DNA of 64,000 bases, taken from assembly GCA_035048485.1 (NCBI GenBank), contig CM068583.1:42763542-42827541 (forward strand). The letters run 5' to 3'. Positions within the stretch are counted from its first letter, which is position 1; the number at the start of each line of letters is the position of its first letter. Position numbers and translations under genes: made by a program. The DNA comes from Pteria penguin. Its lineage: Eukaryota; Mollusca; Bivalvia; Pterioida; Pteriidae. The notes below the pieces were generated by a model. The model saw nothing but the letters and a program-made list of their open reading frames with translations, was not told where the DNA came from and did not search any database. Below are positions 1 through 11,600 of this stretch, piece by piece.

Positions 1-765
1 ATAATATAAATCAGAAAAACATCACATGAAAAAAGTTATCGACGCGTTAAGGAGGAGTTTCATGTAAAAGTCGGGCTATTGATACAACAACAGAAACGGG
101 TAGACCCATACCTTTGTTATATATTATCGTTATAGTAATCGCATGCAGAATAAGCATTTCGAAATATTATTTTTTTCTAAGTCACAATACTTTCGTTTTC
201 ATTGTGTTGTATTCACATTCACGTTTACAAGGGTTTATATCACTTATTTTCGGTTGCTGTTATGCTGCTTATTTTTAACATGTACTCCACGACTGGCACG
301 AGAGGCCCGCAGAGAGGTTTCTTTGAACACTAAAAACAATGGTCCATTTTAACTTTACAAGAAGCAAACAATTTCAAACATTAAACTCACCTTAATTTAA
401 GGATACAGCATTAACGATCTCTTCTGAATCAATCTGATTATTGTTCTATGAAGACAACAACTTTCTCAGGCCACGAATAAGGAAAAATATGGCGGACATT
501 TCTTATCGCGCATGCGCAACTTTTTCAACACATTTAAAACGAGGCTATGCTAGGATAGCGGGGTAGTTGCATATCCCTTTTAGATATATATACGTCCCTG
601 AATATATGTACATTTTGTCTCCTTCTTAGAAATCCGTTATTTGCGAGAATTCGCAAAAATGGTTATCTTGTATCAAAAAGTAGTATGTTTTTGATAATGT
701 CCCTGCTGTTGTTGATTGTAAACGAACAAATTTAGAATAATGCAATCAAACAAATGTTAATAGCA
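1..765. other. Intergenic sequence, no gene seen
   Basis: AT-rich sequence with many stops in all frames. I see no splice-consistent exon, no RNA gene and no recognisable repeat end in this stretch. Confidence 0.5.
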
Positions 766-854
766 TGCCAGAGTCATAGATTACTTTCAATAGTCTATGT
801 CTCTGATAGATAAGTTTCAACTGTTGAATGCAATCCTCCTTTTCCTATTGAAAC

Positions 855-1311
855 CATCGGGAGAGGGGATTAACTTAAAGGGGATTTTGAGTACGGACGT
901 GCGGCTGGAGTCGCCGGCACTCTACCGTTACCCATTCATATATTGAGCGAAGTGTAAAAATATACCCATTCAAAGACTGACAAATAGTGATGACGTATTC
1001 CACATAAATTTTGCGTAATATGCAATAAAAGGTGACACCAGAAATAAATTTCCCTATTAATTACCATAAACAGGCTTGCTATCAGTTTCTGCATTTTGAA
1101 CAGATTCTAGTGCAAAAATGTCTTCTAAAGTAATCCCCACATACGTTTTACCTGTTCATATATTTTGTGATTAGAAAGATGTCCACTGATATAAAATGGA
1201 AAATGATATATATACCCATTAATATATTGGGTGGCCTTAAAAGTATACCCCATTCCAACCGCACGTCTGTATATACCTTTATATAGGAAGTTACCCCTCC
1301 CCCTGTGATGT
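855..1311. mobile_element. Non-autonomous inverted-repeat element (~457 bp)
   Basis: The ends are imperfect inverted repeats: left CATCGGGAGAGGGGATTAAC, right (read on the minus strand) CATCACAGGGGGAGGGGTAA. A second, internal inverted pair lies at 892-909 and 1254-1271 (TACGGACGTGCGGCTGGA type). The insert is flanked by AAAC on both sides (851-854 and 1312-1315), and copy B of the host repeat has an uninterrupted TGAAACAAGTAG at about 2298. There is no coding capacity; the superfamily is unknown. Confidence 0.6.
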
Positions 1312-1417
1312 AAACAAGTAGATGGTATATCATTTGGAGAAATCACCGTCAAAGTTTTTACGTAATGTTAATGAAATTTGAGATGAATTCCACTACGTCA
1401 TTGTGCTCCACTGATAT

Positions 1418-1529
1418 TAGTCCGAGATTCTCTGCCCTTCTCCTTCTTTTGATATCGGTGATTTGTGCCGGGAGAGGCCCATAAACCGCCGATATCAAAG
1501 GTGGGAGAAGGGCAGAGAATCTCGAACTA
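1418..1529. mobile_element. MITE (~112 bp) with 9-bp target duplication
   Basis: Terminal inverted repeats of about 26 bp begin TAGTCCGAGATTCTCTGCCC on the left and TAGTTCGAGATTCTCTGCCC on the right (minus strand), with an inner GATATCGG/CCGATATC pair that makes nearly the whole element a hairpin. CACTGATAT flanks both ends (1409-1417 and 1530-1538) and occurs once at the empty site near 2402-2410. A 9-bp duplication fits Mutator-like elements, but that family assignment is only a suggestion. Confidence 0.75.
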
Positions 1530-1627
1530 CACTGATATGAGAAGTGCCGCTTTATTGATAGATAATTTATCAGTTAATGAATGGCAAATTAAACAAAGCA
1601 TAATATAAACTATAACCTTATAATCAG

Positions 1628-1787
1628 CAGTGGCGGATCCAGGATCTCCGAAAAGGGGTGGGGAAACGTGAAAGTCAAGTATTACAGAAACTACTAGGCC
1701 ATTTCGAGTGCCGAATCTGGAGTTTTACATGTAAATATGTGGCGAAAAGGGGGGACGCCGCCCCCTCCCCCTCTAAATCCGCTACTG
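1628..1787. mobile_element. MITE (~160 bp), CAGTGGCGGAT ends
   Basis: The element starts CAGTGGCGGATCCAGGATC and ends CTAAATCCGCTACTG, which are inverted repeats of each other with a few mismatches. The inside is G-rich on one side and C-rich on the other (AAAAGGGGTGGGG, CCGCCCCCTCCCCC) and can fold back. Ends of this kind are common in marine invertebrate MITEs. The flanking bases (ATAATCAG/ATCACAG) are only a loose target duplication. Confidence 0.6.
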
Positions 1788-1837
1788 ATCACAGTCAGAT
1801 GTGAAATCTGAAATATGGGCCGAATGGGAATACGGAA

Positions 1838-1902
1838 CATTCTCTACCCAGAGTTCCGTGCGCTAAACAAGAGTAAGGAGCGATAACTCTGGGTTGAGAA
1901 TG
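1838..1902. repeat. Hairpin-forming inverted repeat
   Basis: CATTCTCTACCCAGAGTT at 1838-1855 pairs with AACTCTGGGTTGAGAATG at 1885-1902, giving an 18-bp stem with one mismatch and a loop of about 29 bases. It may be the core of another small foldback element. Confidence 0.5.
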
Positions 1903-2225
1903 AATACGGAATTCTATTGGCTAGGTGGGAATGAACTTATATCGGACACGTAGCTCGAAATACCTGTGTTGCCCTTTTCCTGTTGCATTTGTGGAATGTC
2001 CTCATAGTTAAGTTTTTATTACTCAATCTTATAGTGGAGAAAACAGCTACTGAAATTTTGCATATATTTAACCAAAGTTTCATAAATTCCCAAGAGAATT
2101 TGAAACACAAAACTTACGGGAAACAGAAATATTAGGAATGTGGCGTTTTAAATCTTAATGTGGCGTTTTAAATCTTTTCAATAAGTGTGGGGTACGTAAT
2201 GGGGTTTCCGAAAAAAAAAAACTGC

Positions 2226-2445
2226 TTTCAGTAGCCTAAATCTGACTTTCTGATAGATCAGTTTCAGCTGTCGAATGCAATCATTATTTACTAGTGAAAC
2301 AAGTAGATTGTATATCATTTGGAGAAATCACCGTCAAAGTTTTTATGTAATGTTAATGAATTATGAGAACTGCATAAGAATTCCACTACTTCAATGTGCT
2401 CCACTGATATGAGGATTGTCGCTTTATTGATAGATAACATAGTAT
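2226..2445. repeat. Diverged repeat, copy B (empty sites)
   Basis: This is the uninterrupted counterpart of 766-1600. It contains in sequence TTTCAGCTGTCGAATGCAATC, CAAGTAGATTGTATATCATTT, CTCCACTGATATGAG and GCTTTATTGATAGATAA, and so gives the pre-insertion state for both small transposons in copy A. Confidence 0.65.
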
Positions 2446-2952
2446 GTATCCATATTCATTAAAAGTAAAATCCAGATGATAACATTGTCCTTGCTAAACT
2501 TTGTACCTTCATTACATAAATGTATATGATTGTCTGTTTTCTTTAGCGTAACTTCTCCTACTTAATACGTTTCTGTCTTTGTAATATTATGTTTGTTTTC
2601 TTTTATGTATATCTGTGTTTGAACACCATTTAATATTATAAATATATATAAATATGTTTTTCTTGACACTGCTGTATTCACTCGTTTATGACAGTAAAGA
2701 ATCTTCAATAAGTGGAATTATTTATGTGGATTTGAAGAAATATATATATATATAAATTATTTCTTTAAAATATTAGGATTTGCCCTTACACAAAACTATA
2801 CAGTTGGTGTACTTATAAATATTCAACATTTTCAGTTAGATGAAGAGGAAATTACTCATTCTATGGTATCAATTAATTCGATAGTATTACACACGCACAT
2901 ATCAGCATAAGGATACAAGATTTAAGCTTTGTGAAATAAAATGATCAACAAG

Positions 2953-3067
<115 letters not shown>

Positions 3068-3189
3068 CTCGAAGAAAGAGACAAATTCTGTAAGAGAAAT
3101 CCTGATTTATTAGCAAGATTTATTGTATGTACGGAAGCACAGTAGACAAAGCATGGGAAACATTGAAAACAGGAATTCTACAAAGTATG

Positions 3190-3840
3190 GAAAACAAGAG
3201 GTTCAAATGGGCCTATATCGCCCAGCACACCTAGAGTATTAGGGAAGTTCCTATGGCCAGAGACTTCTGGACAATATTCACACAAACTGACAACCTTAAA
3301 TTTAAGGGAAGGCCTGAACTTCAGGAATTTAACAACATTTTATGACGTATGTGTACCGGTATATATAAATTCCTAAAGTTAAGTTTTTTCCTAAAATTTA
3401 AGGGTTTGATCTTGAGTGAGTATTGTTCAAAAGTCCCTGGCTGAAGGAACACTTGTGTGAAATATGATGAAGTTTCTAACTAACAGTCAGTAAGGTATGA
3501 TAGAATAAAGGCCTTTCCCAATATTTTGGGGATATTTGCCGAGTATCTTTGACATTGCAGAAATGACATTGAGCGACCTTTGTCGAAGTCCCTGTCCCAA
3601 GGAATATTTTTGAGAAATGTGATACAATTCTGATTAATGGTTCAAGAGATATGAGGCCTTTTCCAATATATGTATGTCCTTACAGAAATGACCTTGAGTG
3701 AACTTTGTCCTAAAGTCCACATCCCAAGGAACATTTGAGTGAAATATATTAGAAATTACCGGTTTTTAAAGAGATATGAGCCCGATCGGACGGACGGACA
3801 AGACAACTATTTGCTCTCCCGTATATTTGGGGAGCATAGA
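3190..3840. repeat. Hairpin-bounded modular repeat, diverged copy
   Basis: It begins ACAAGAGGTTCAAATGGGCC followed by TATATCGCCCAG, close to the starts at 18559 and 21392, and ends after GATCGGACGGACGGAC with CTCCCGTATATTTGGGGAG, a short hairpin. Inside, a module of about 130 bp (GTCCCAAGGAACATTTGAGTG type) recurs at about 3435, 3590 and 3720. Confidence 0.5.
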
Positions 3841-4079
3841 AATTGTCCATAACAACATCACGTCATTCTAAAACATTTATACATTATGAAAATAAAAGAA
3901 AAATGCAAACACAACTGATAGTTTCGAATGCACAAAAACTTCTCTTTTTGCCGTTTTGCAGGAATATGACCGAGTTCTTGCGCCTAAAGGAGTCAAATCA
4001 TGCAAGAGGTTTCCCTAAGCCAAGACTATTCCCTGAATTTTTGTAAGTGTTATGTAATACTTGAACAAGTTTTATGATG

Positions 4080-4770
4080 TAACAAGCTGTATAAATACGA
4101 ATGACCCCGGCGGCAACTATGTCAGTATAGGCTGTTAACCTAAAACTAGGTCAAACTCCAAGATGAAGGTCACAGGGGCAAAAATTTGGTATCGATGGAA
4201 AAGTCTTGTTACAAGGTATATACGCATGTGAAATATGAAAACCCTATTACCTACCATTCAAAAGATATACATGTACCTAGTGGTGGATTAAGAAGGGGCG
4301 CCCTCTTACAAGGCATATGTATATAATTAAGGTTGAAAATACTTAAATAACGGGAAAAAGCCATGATTTATGCCCAAAATAGATAAGTATTTTGGCTTAT
4401 ACTTGACATTTACATGTGAACCTCCCTTTTCGGAAATCCGGGATCTGTCACCAATACCCTATGTTCTGAAATGTAGGTCAAAGGTCAGAGGTAAAAAAAT
4501 TATTGTACCGACGGAAAGGTTTTGTCACAAGAAATACGTATGTGAAATTGGAAAGCCCTACCTCTTATGATTCAAGGTTATAAACAATGTTAAAGTGTTT
4601 GAAATGAAGGTCAAAGGTCATAGTCAAGGTCACGAGATTAAAAAGTTTTGCATCGATGGATAGGTCTTGTCACAATGAAAATGCATGTGAAATATGAAAG
4701 CCCGATCTCTTACAATTGAAAAGATATGTGGAATGATAAAGTGCTTTACCGCACAGACAGGCCAAAGAAT
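4080..4770. repeat. Modular repeat with 'aggtcaaaggtca' units
   Basis: Two or three diverged modules of roughly 200-250 bp each contain AGGTCA-rich sequence, then TATCGATGGAAAAGTCTTGT and GCATGTGAAATATGAAA motifs (around 4150, 4440 and 4610). A related fragment lies in an intron at 14470-14660. No coding capacity is evident. Confidence 0.45.
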
Positions 4771-7500
4771 AGATGCCCAAATCTTTAATAAAAATGTTTT
4801 CAAAAACGCCTATATAGACAATATTCTCATGATAATTCAATAATATTAGTATTAGTGTGAAGCAAAAACTCCATCTTTTCCTCCAAGTATGACAGACCAG
4901 TGAAGTAAATCACATAAAATTTTATGCATTTGAAAACTATCTATTTAGGTTGTGGACGGGCGTGTGTAAAATCCTCGGCCCTCTCTATTCTCTCGTAGCA
5001 CCTATTACATAACAAGGTGCATAGAATAATGTAGAAGGAATTGACGTTTCTCCAACTGAACCACAAAACCAACATTGTACATATAGTGCAATAAGACCAC
5101 ATGCTTGAAAAAGAAGGAACTTGAAATTATGTAACTTGTGATGGACAGTCTTAGAGAAGCAAGGGTAACGATCTCTTGCAGAATATACAAAACATACATA
5201 GAACAGCAGATTATAATCTCATTATAAGTCTTTGTAAATCCAAATGTCCTTAACATGTACTTCGACTAATATAATGACTTGAGGTCAAGTGAGTGGAACT
5301 TAATATAGTTTTGATTGAGCCTCTGTCAAGTATGTGGTTGAATCCTAATCAAGGCAAATGGATAAAACTGCCATTATAATTTACATGTATGTTCTAATAC
5401 ATATATTCTTGTTGCCAGTCCATCACATAGGTGATATCACTCTGCTGTGGTATTGATCTGTTAACCAAACAAACAGTAATCAAGTTATGATTTATATTCA
5501 GCAAAAAACGAAATTAATACTCTCATTTTTACTTCTGCATGAATAAGAAAACTATTTTACTGGAAAATGAATGATTAATTTATTATGCTTGATTCTTTCA
5601 ACATAGAAATAACATTCACACAACAAAGTAATTTTCTTGATAAATATCACAGTATATAACTTAAACTCTGAATCTAATATACAAGGTATAAACTTTGATA
5701 ATTTGTCAAAATCACAAAAATAAAGTGGATGTTGATAACCCATCGATCATTAAGTCACACTATATTGAATCAATGTCTCACAAAGAAACAACTCAATTCA
5801 GGTCAATCTACAAGTATGATAAAAAATGTAAATAGTAAACGTATCATCATAAAGTATGTAAATTTGGCACAAACTATTGTCATATTTAGTATAATACTAT
5901 TTTACAACATTCTGTTGCAGAATGAAACAATTACAGAACTAATTACTCTGATGATGACAGATGACAGTTCCTTGTATTGTTATACAAGGTCATAGCAGTG
6001 CATTTAGGTCACACACTCACTGCATTAACCACCTTCCTTTTCAAATAACGATGTGTTATAAATACCAGTACATATAGAACATCAATGAGAAGTACACATA
6101 CACTGTTATGATTATTTCCCCAACGTGGGTACCTCCTTAGACACTAACTACACTAACAACAGAAAGACTTCCTCATGTGGACATTTCCTTCCTGGTCTAC
6201 TTCTTAGGGATGGATGACAATAAAGATCTTCTCTACCATAACTTCACTGTTAACAGGAAGCACTGAATCAAGTTTAAGCTTAATGTGCAAACAATGTAAC
6301 ATATTCTACAATTACATATTGTCAGCTAATGCATTACATGTATTTGGAGGAAAATAGAGAGTTGAAATTGCTTACAAGTATGAATTCAACTTCAACATGT
6401 TCATTCATCTATAAAGAGGGAGGTAATATAGTAGAGATAAGGGTTCAGAATGTTGGATATAGAATAAACTTTAATGAAGGTAACACTGTGCATGTTTGAA
6501 ACAATACATGATTAAATTATTGTTAAAAAAAACCAACTTTCTTTAATACAAAATTTATGTGTTCTTAAAAGTCTACACCTCCTTGTTTTTGAAAGTGCAG
6601 TCAAAATCAGTGAAAATTTTACTTCAATGAAAGGCAGAAATGTCATAATCTGAGCTGTTAAATCGATTGTTTATGGTGCTCTGCAAATTATTAATTACAA
6701 CATTAAATAATATTCATAAGATAGGTATACATGAAGCCCAAGAGTGCATGAAAGTTTGTACTTAAGTTTCTGTATGATGTTAGAAGAAATAAACCTATGA
6801 ACCTTCTTGTATTTAGAACATTTAGAGTAAACACAGATGAAGAGAGCTCTAACTACAATGTCATCTGCAAGTCAGTTGATAAATATTTACAAAGAGAAAA
6901 CAACAAATGAATACTATTTTAATTGAAATAATTCCTGTTTTTTATAAAATTTGATTGATTAGCTTTGTACATATTCATTACTACAAATGATTTGAAAATT
7001 ATCAATTTCACAGAAATTTCAAGAAACTGTTCGAGAATAAATTTTAAAAGATTTCATCAAAAGATAAACATCTTTCCATAATATAAATCCAAATTTATCG
7101 CCTATTTTAAAATGACTTATTAGTAAAAGATTTCAATCAACAAATTAAGCAATCTTTAGATATTAATCTTAAAATATGATGTAAAGATTTAGCCATCTAT
7201 TTTGATAAAACAATATGAAACACAAGTGTAATATGTACTTGTCCCTATTCTTCACTGCACTCCAAAAGAGGATTCAGTGAAGTATAAGTAATTCATAGAT
7301 ATATTCATGTAGCAAAGTGGGGTGGGTGGGTTAATATTCCTTCACAAAATTTATTAATTTTTATAAAAGGCATGATTATACATGTATAAAAACCTAACTA
7401 CATGAACATTTCTCTACAGAAAACAGCTTCTCAAATGAGAGTTTTTCCACTGCCATTTTCAGTATTGTTATACTTTCAGTTACCTACATATTATTAAGGT
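4771..7500. other. Intergenic sequence downstream of the minus-strand gene
   Basis: AT-rich non-coding sequence. The short open frames here have no conserved features and no matching splice sites. The part next to 7750 is probably the 3' untranslated region of the minus-strand gene. Confidence 0.5.
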
Positions 7501-7524
7501 TTAACAATCTATCTATTATTTGCT

Positions 7525-7530
7525 TTTATT
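7525..7530 (-). terminator. Candidate polyadenylation signal
   Basis: AATAAA on the minus strand, about 220 bp past the stop codon of the minus-strand gene. Several other AATAAA-like hexamers occur further on, so this is only the nearest plausible one. Confidence 0.3.
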
Positions 7531-7750
7531 ATCAATGCATGTAGTTTTAGCTATAGATCTATAGATATATTGGTATATATTAGAGATTTTTCTCCACTCC
7601 TTTCATCATATAAAAACATAAGCTTACCTATTATTGTAAAAATAAAACTCAGTTACACTTTACTACAGTATCAGAAATAACTGACATGCTTTACATGGCC
7701 ACCAGCTATCAGTGATATAAGAAGTATAATTCTTTTAAAATTTTAAAATC

Positions 7751-8607
7751 CTAGCTAGATTTTTCTAAAGACTTATCAACAATTGTGACCTGAATGCTTG
7801 TAACTCCCTCTGGTAAATCTTTTCCTTCTACAGAAGTATCCATTTGACATTCATTTTTATCTTTAGTGAGAAAAAATTCTGGGACCACATTTTTATTATC
7901 AGCTGACACTTCAGAGTTTGTTGACTTGGTTACTGGTTCATCAGAGTTTATGTCCCTGGGAGTCTGAGGTGGAGCAATGCTACTATTTGTTTTGTAAAGT
8001 GATTCACCAGAACTTAAAGCAACTGATTTGACTGTTAATGTATTACTTAAATTAGGTGCAACTTGTGTACTCTCTCCTAAGACTGCTTCTTTGACATCAG
8101 TTTCTGTAGTTTGAAGTTCATTACTTTTGTTAGTACTCTGCTGACCTGTATGATCCTCTGATGAAGGAGACTCTTCTGCAAGATCTTTAGCAGATTTCTC
8201 AGACTCGTCAATAATTTCAGTTTTCGCTTCACAAGACTCACCAGGTTCATTTTTATCAAGTTCTATTTTTTCAGTACCAATATTAGAATCAATATTAACT
8301 ACTGTTTCCTCTGCCTTATTGTCAGTATCTGTATTGTCTTTTATCTGAGTTTCAGACTCATTATCAGACTGAACTTCCTTAATCTTTTCAAGACTTTTTT
8401 CCAAGGTTTCACTTGGATTTTCTTTATCACTACCATCTTTTAATGAGAAAGCACTAGTGGGGGTTGGTGGAGGTTGGTTAACTGTATCCTCAGAATAATC
8501 TCTTTGTTTACGGTAGTACATTTTTGGAGCCGTTTTACCTGTAACTGTTGGAAGGACCGAGTCGTAACCATTCTTTGGCTTTGATGTTTTGAATGTGACC
8601 ATAACTT
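7751..8607 (-). CDS. Exon 10 (last) of the minus-strand gene
   Basis: The acceptor is TTGTATTTCAG|AA. The exon encodes 285 residues: a short basic start (VMVTFKTSKPKNGYDS), a proline run (PPPTPT), then a long low-complexity acidic tail rich in Glu, Asp, Ser, Thr and Asn. The bias and lack of hydrophobic clusters indicate disorder. The stop is TAG at 7751-7753. The adjoining intron joins in phase 1. Confidence 0.75.
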
Positions 8608-11600
8608 CTGAAATACAATTAAAGCTTTTTTTTTGGAATTAATCATCTAAAGATGAGTAAAGATTATTATGAACCATCAAACATAAACTCTAAATGATGA
8701 TTCTGGATTTTATCATTAGATAATAAACAAGATTTCCCATAGCTGTATAAATTCATTTAAATAAACTTTAATTATTCATCATACTTCTATCAATTTCCAT
8801 TTCCATTATAAAAATCAGTACCTAAATGAATTCTCAATGTTAATATCAATTTCATGTTTATGCTTTATATCTATTAAGTTTTTACTTTATCATGAAAATA
8901 TCTTGCTACAAAAGTAAATTCAGCTTTACTCACATGCAGGTTATTCAAATGAAAAAATCAAACTACATTTGTAAGCATTTGTAAGTATGTCATGTCTGAA
9001 ACTTTATACTATTAAAACTGTATTAATTAGAATGTACGACAATTGTAAAGAGTGTAAGTGATGAATTCTCTTGGATGAAGAGTGACCACTAGCAATTGGT
9101 CTGACAATGGGGTATGACATGAGCATAACTGGTCTTTGACCTATAGAGTTGAAATCTAGCTACTCATAAATGCTATAGAGCTTATGTTGGAAAATTTGTC
9201 ACCCATGGTTGTCATGATCCAATTCACAAGTACAGACAGTTTTCAGGATACAGAAGTTCAACAGAGAAATAACATTAGGACCACAGAAAGATAAAAATGT
9301 TGTATTTCATCCCAACCCCTACCACAGAACATTTGAAGGTAGGCACAATAGATTGCTTGGTTATCCATTGAAAACCTCTTTAGCAATTACTTTAAAGCAA
9401 TTAAAGAATTTAGATTATACTCTGTAAAAATAGGATAGTGCAGAGCAAACATTGAAAGTTGCCAATTGCAGATTTTTCTACATGCTGCAACCTGAATTCT
9501 CAATAGAATACAAACTCACTAAGGAGCAAATCACTAATGTTTATATTATAAAATAGAGAGCAAAACAGAAATAAAAAATTCTATAGTTTCTGCTAAACTA
9601 ATCACTGACATTCCTTAGTTGTTATGTCCTTGTTATTGATACATAAGAAATTAGATGGTCACTATTGTAAAACACTTAAATTGAGGGGACTTTACTTTCC
9701 CATATTTTGACATGTGTGACACTAAACAAAAACACAAATATGACACCAAACGAAAACAAAGAGCTTCCTTACTGATGATGTGACTGTTGAAATATAACAC
9801 GTTTACGAGTTCTCGTGAAAAAGAGGTTGCTGGTAAATTCAAATTGAGATCACCATGAAAATAAAGACATGCAAAATATAAGTGATTTACAGGTTACACC
9901 ATTAAGGAGTCTATCTCCCACACAGTAAATAGACACACTTCAATATTATTGCTACTGTATCAATAAGCATTATTCTGATTAAAAGTAAAGTATATTCAGA
10001 TTAGATAATAAATTTCAGAAATTGCAGAACAACTATAAAATAAGGTTAAGTCATTTTTATACTTGAAGGGTATACACAGCAATTCTATAAGCTTCCCACT
10101 CCCAAAACCATCACCACTTCTACCGTCACCACTAGCTACGAACTTTTTTTACGCTTGGATTTTTCATGTTTAACGTTCTCACTTTGGTTATCCCTGTGCA
10201 ATATTGTCACTGAAGTGCTGTGCTCTCCCCATGCACTTAGAGGACGACCGTGCATAGGAGAAGATAGTAACCTTTTTCCTGGTGCTGTTGATGGTCTCTT
10301 TTCTGTAGGAGAGTTCTCTTCAATATCAGAGCGAGGAGAGTCTGGGAAGGAATAAATGAATTTAACAGATAAGACTATCTATTCCAATCTCCTCAGTACA
10401 TAGAGAACACAGATAACAAGGACAACTATATATCCTTGTTTAATTATACACCTGTCAAAAGTCACACAATAGATAAATTCTTCAAATTTGACAATGTGAC
10501 AATCAAAGATTTAGAAGGTTTTGTTTCAGTAAAAGTGTTGTTTGAACATGTTAAATAGTAAACAGTATGCAATTTTCATGAGGTATTTCACAAATTTATG
10601 CATATACTGTTTAATGATTCATACAGACATAAAATATCAATGTTTCGTTGTGAATTGTATATTTGTGAAACAGATTTGTTAAAACATATAAAATTGGAGA
10701 TTACGAACAAGTGCATAAATTTTCAATGATACTCATAGTTCCAGTATAACATTCTAGATTAAAGAACAGAAGGGAGTGTACTGTGCACATAATATAGGTC
10801 ATAATGTTCATCTGATATCAAAAGTACACATCAAGGTAATCTTATATGCAAAATATCAAGTCTTCAGTCCTTCTCAGTTCTGAAATTCTTAGTTAAATCA
10901 TTGAACCATGAAATATTTGCCACACTGACTTAGTTTCATCTGAAATCAAAGATACAAATCAAAGTAATTTAACATGCAAAGCATTAATTTTGTGAGTCCT
11001 CTTTAGTATTGAAGATTGTTGAGAAAAATCATTCACCCATGAAATGTAGGTCACACTTAGTATGATCTGAAATCAAAAGTACATATCAAAGTCATCTCAT
11101 ATGCAAAGTTTTAAGTCTGTGGTTCTTCTAAGTTCTAAAAGTCTGCTTTGACCAAAAACTACAAAACAATGCCAAAGTCAGACAGATGGAAATCACCAAT
11201 CAATAGATCATAATTAATTGTCTTTGCAATCTAGCTAAAAAATGGCCACTATTCTGTGATTTGTATATAGCACGTGAACAAACCTGGAGGTACACTTGGA
11301 ACACTTTGTCCTTTATCTCTACTTTTTTGAGTAGCATGCCCAGTCATAAAAAGAGCATGAGGATTGGTTCTGGGCATGTATACACCATACACAGACAGAC
11401 CTTTGGCATCAAGGAAGTGAGCTCTGAAAAAGACTGAAAATTATTAAATCCAGCCTTAGATGAATTATATTAAATGGTAGTATTTCAAAAAAACACATCT
11501 ACTGCCTACTAAGATAGAAGAGACATATATATCACAGTGGGAAAAACACATAAATACAAGACTGGCAGACAATAGACAAATTGATGCTTAATTAGTGTCA

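Larger units (their letters stand above)
766..1600. repeat. Diverged repeat, copy A (interrupted)
   Basis: The outer parts of this stretch match 2226-2445 in order: a block near 780-850, a block from about 1313 (CAAGTAGATGGTATATCATTT) to 1417, and a block from 1530 to 1570 (GCTTTATTGATAGATAA). In copy B these blocks are contiguous. Here they are separated by two insertions at 855-1311 and 1418-1529. The nature of the underlying repeat is unknown. Confidence 0.6.
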
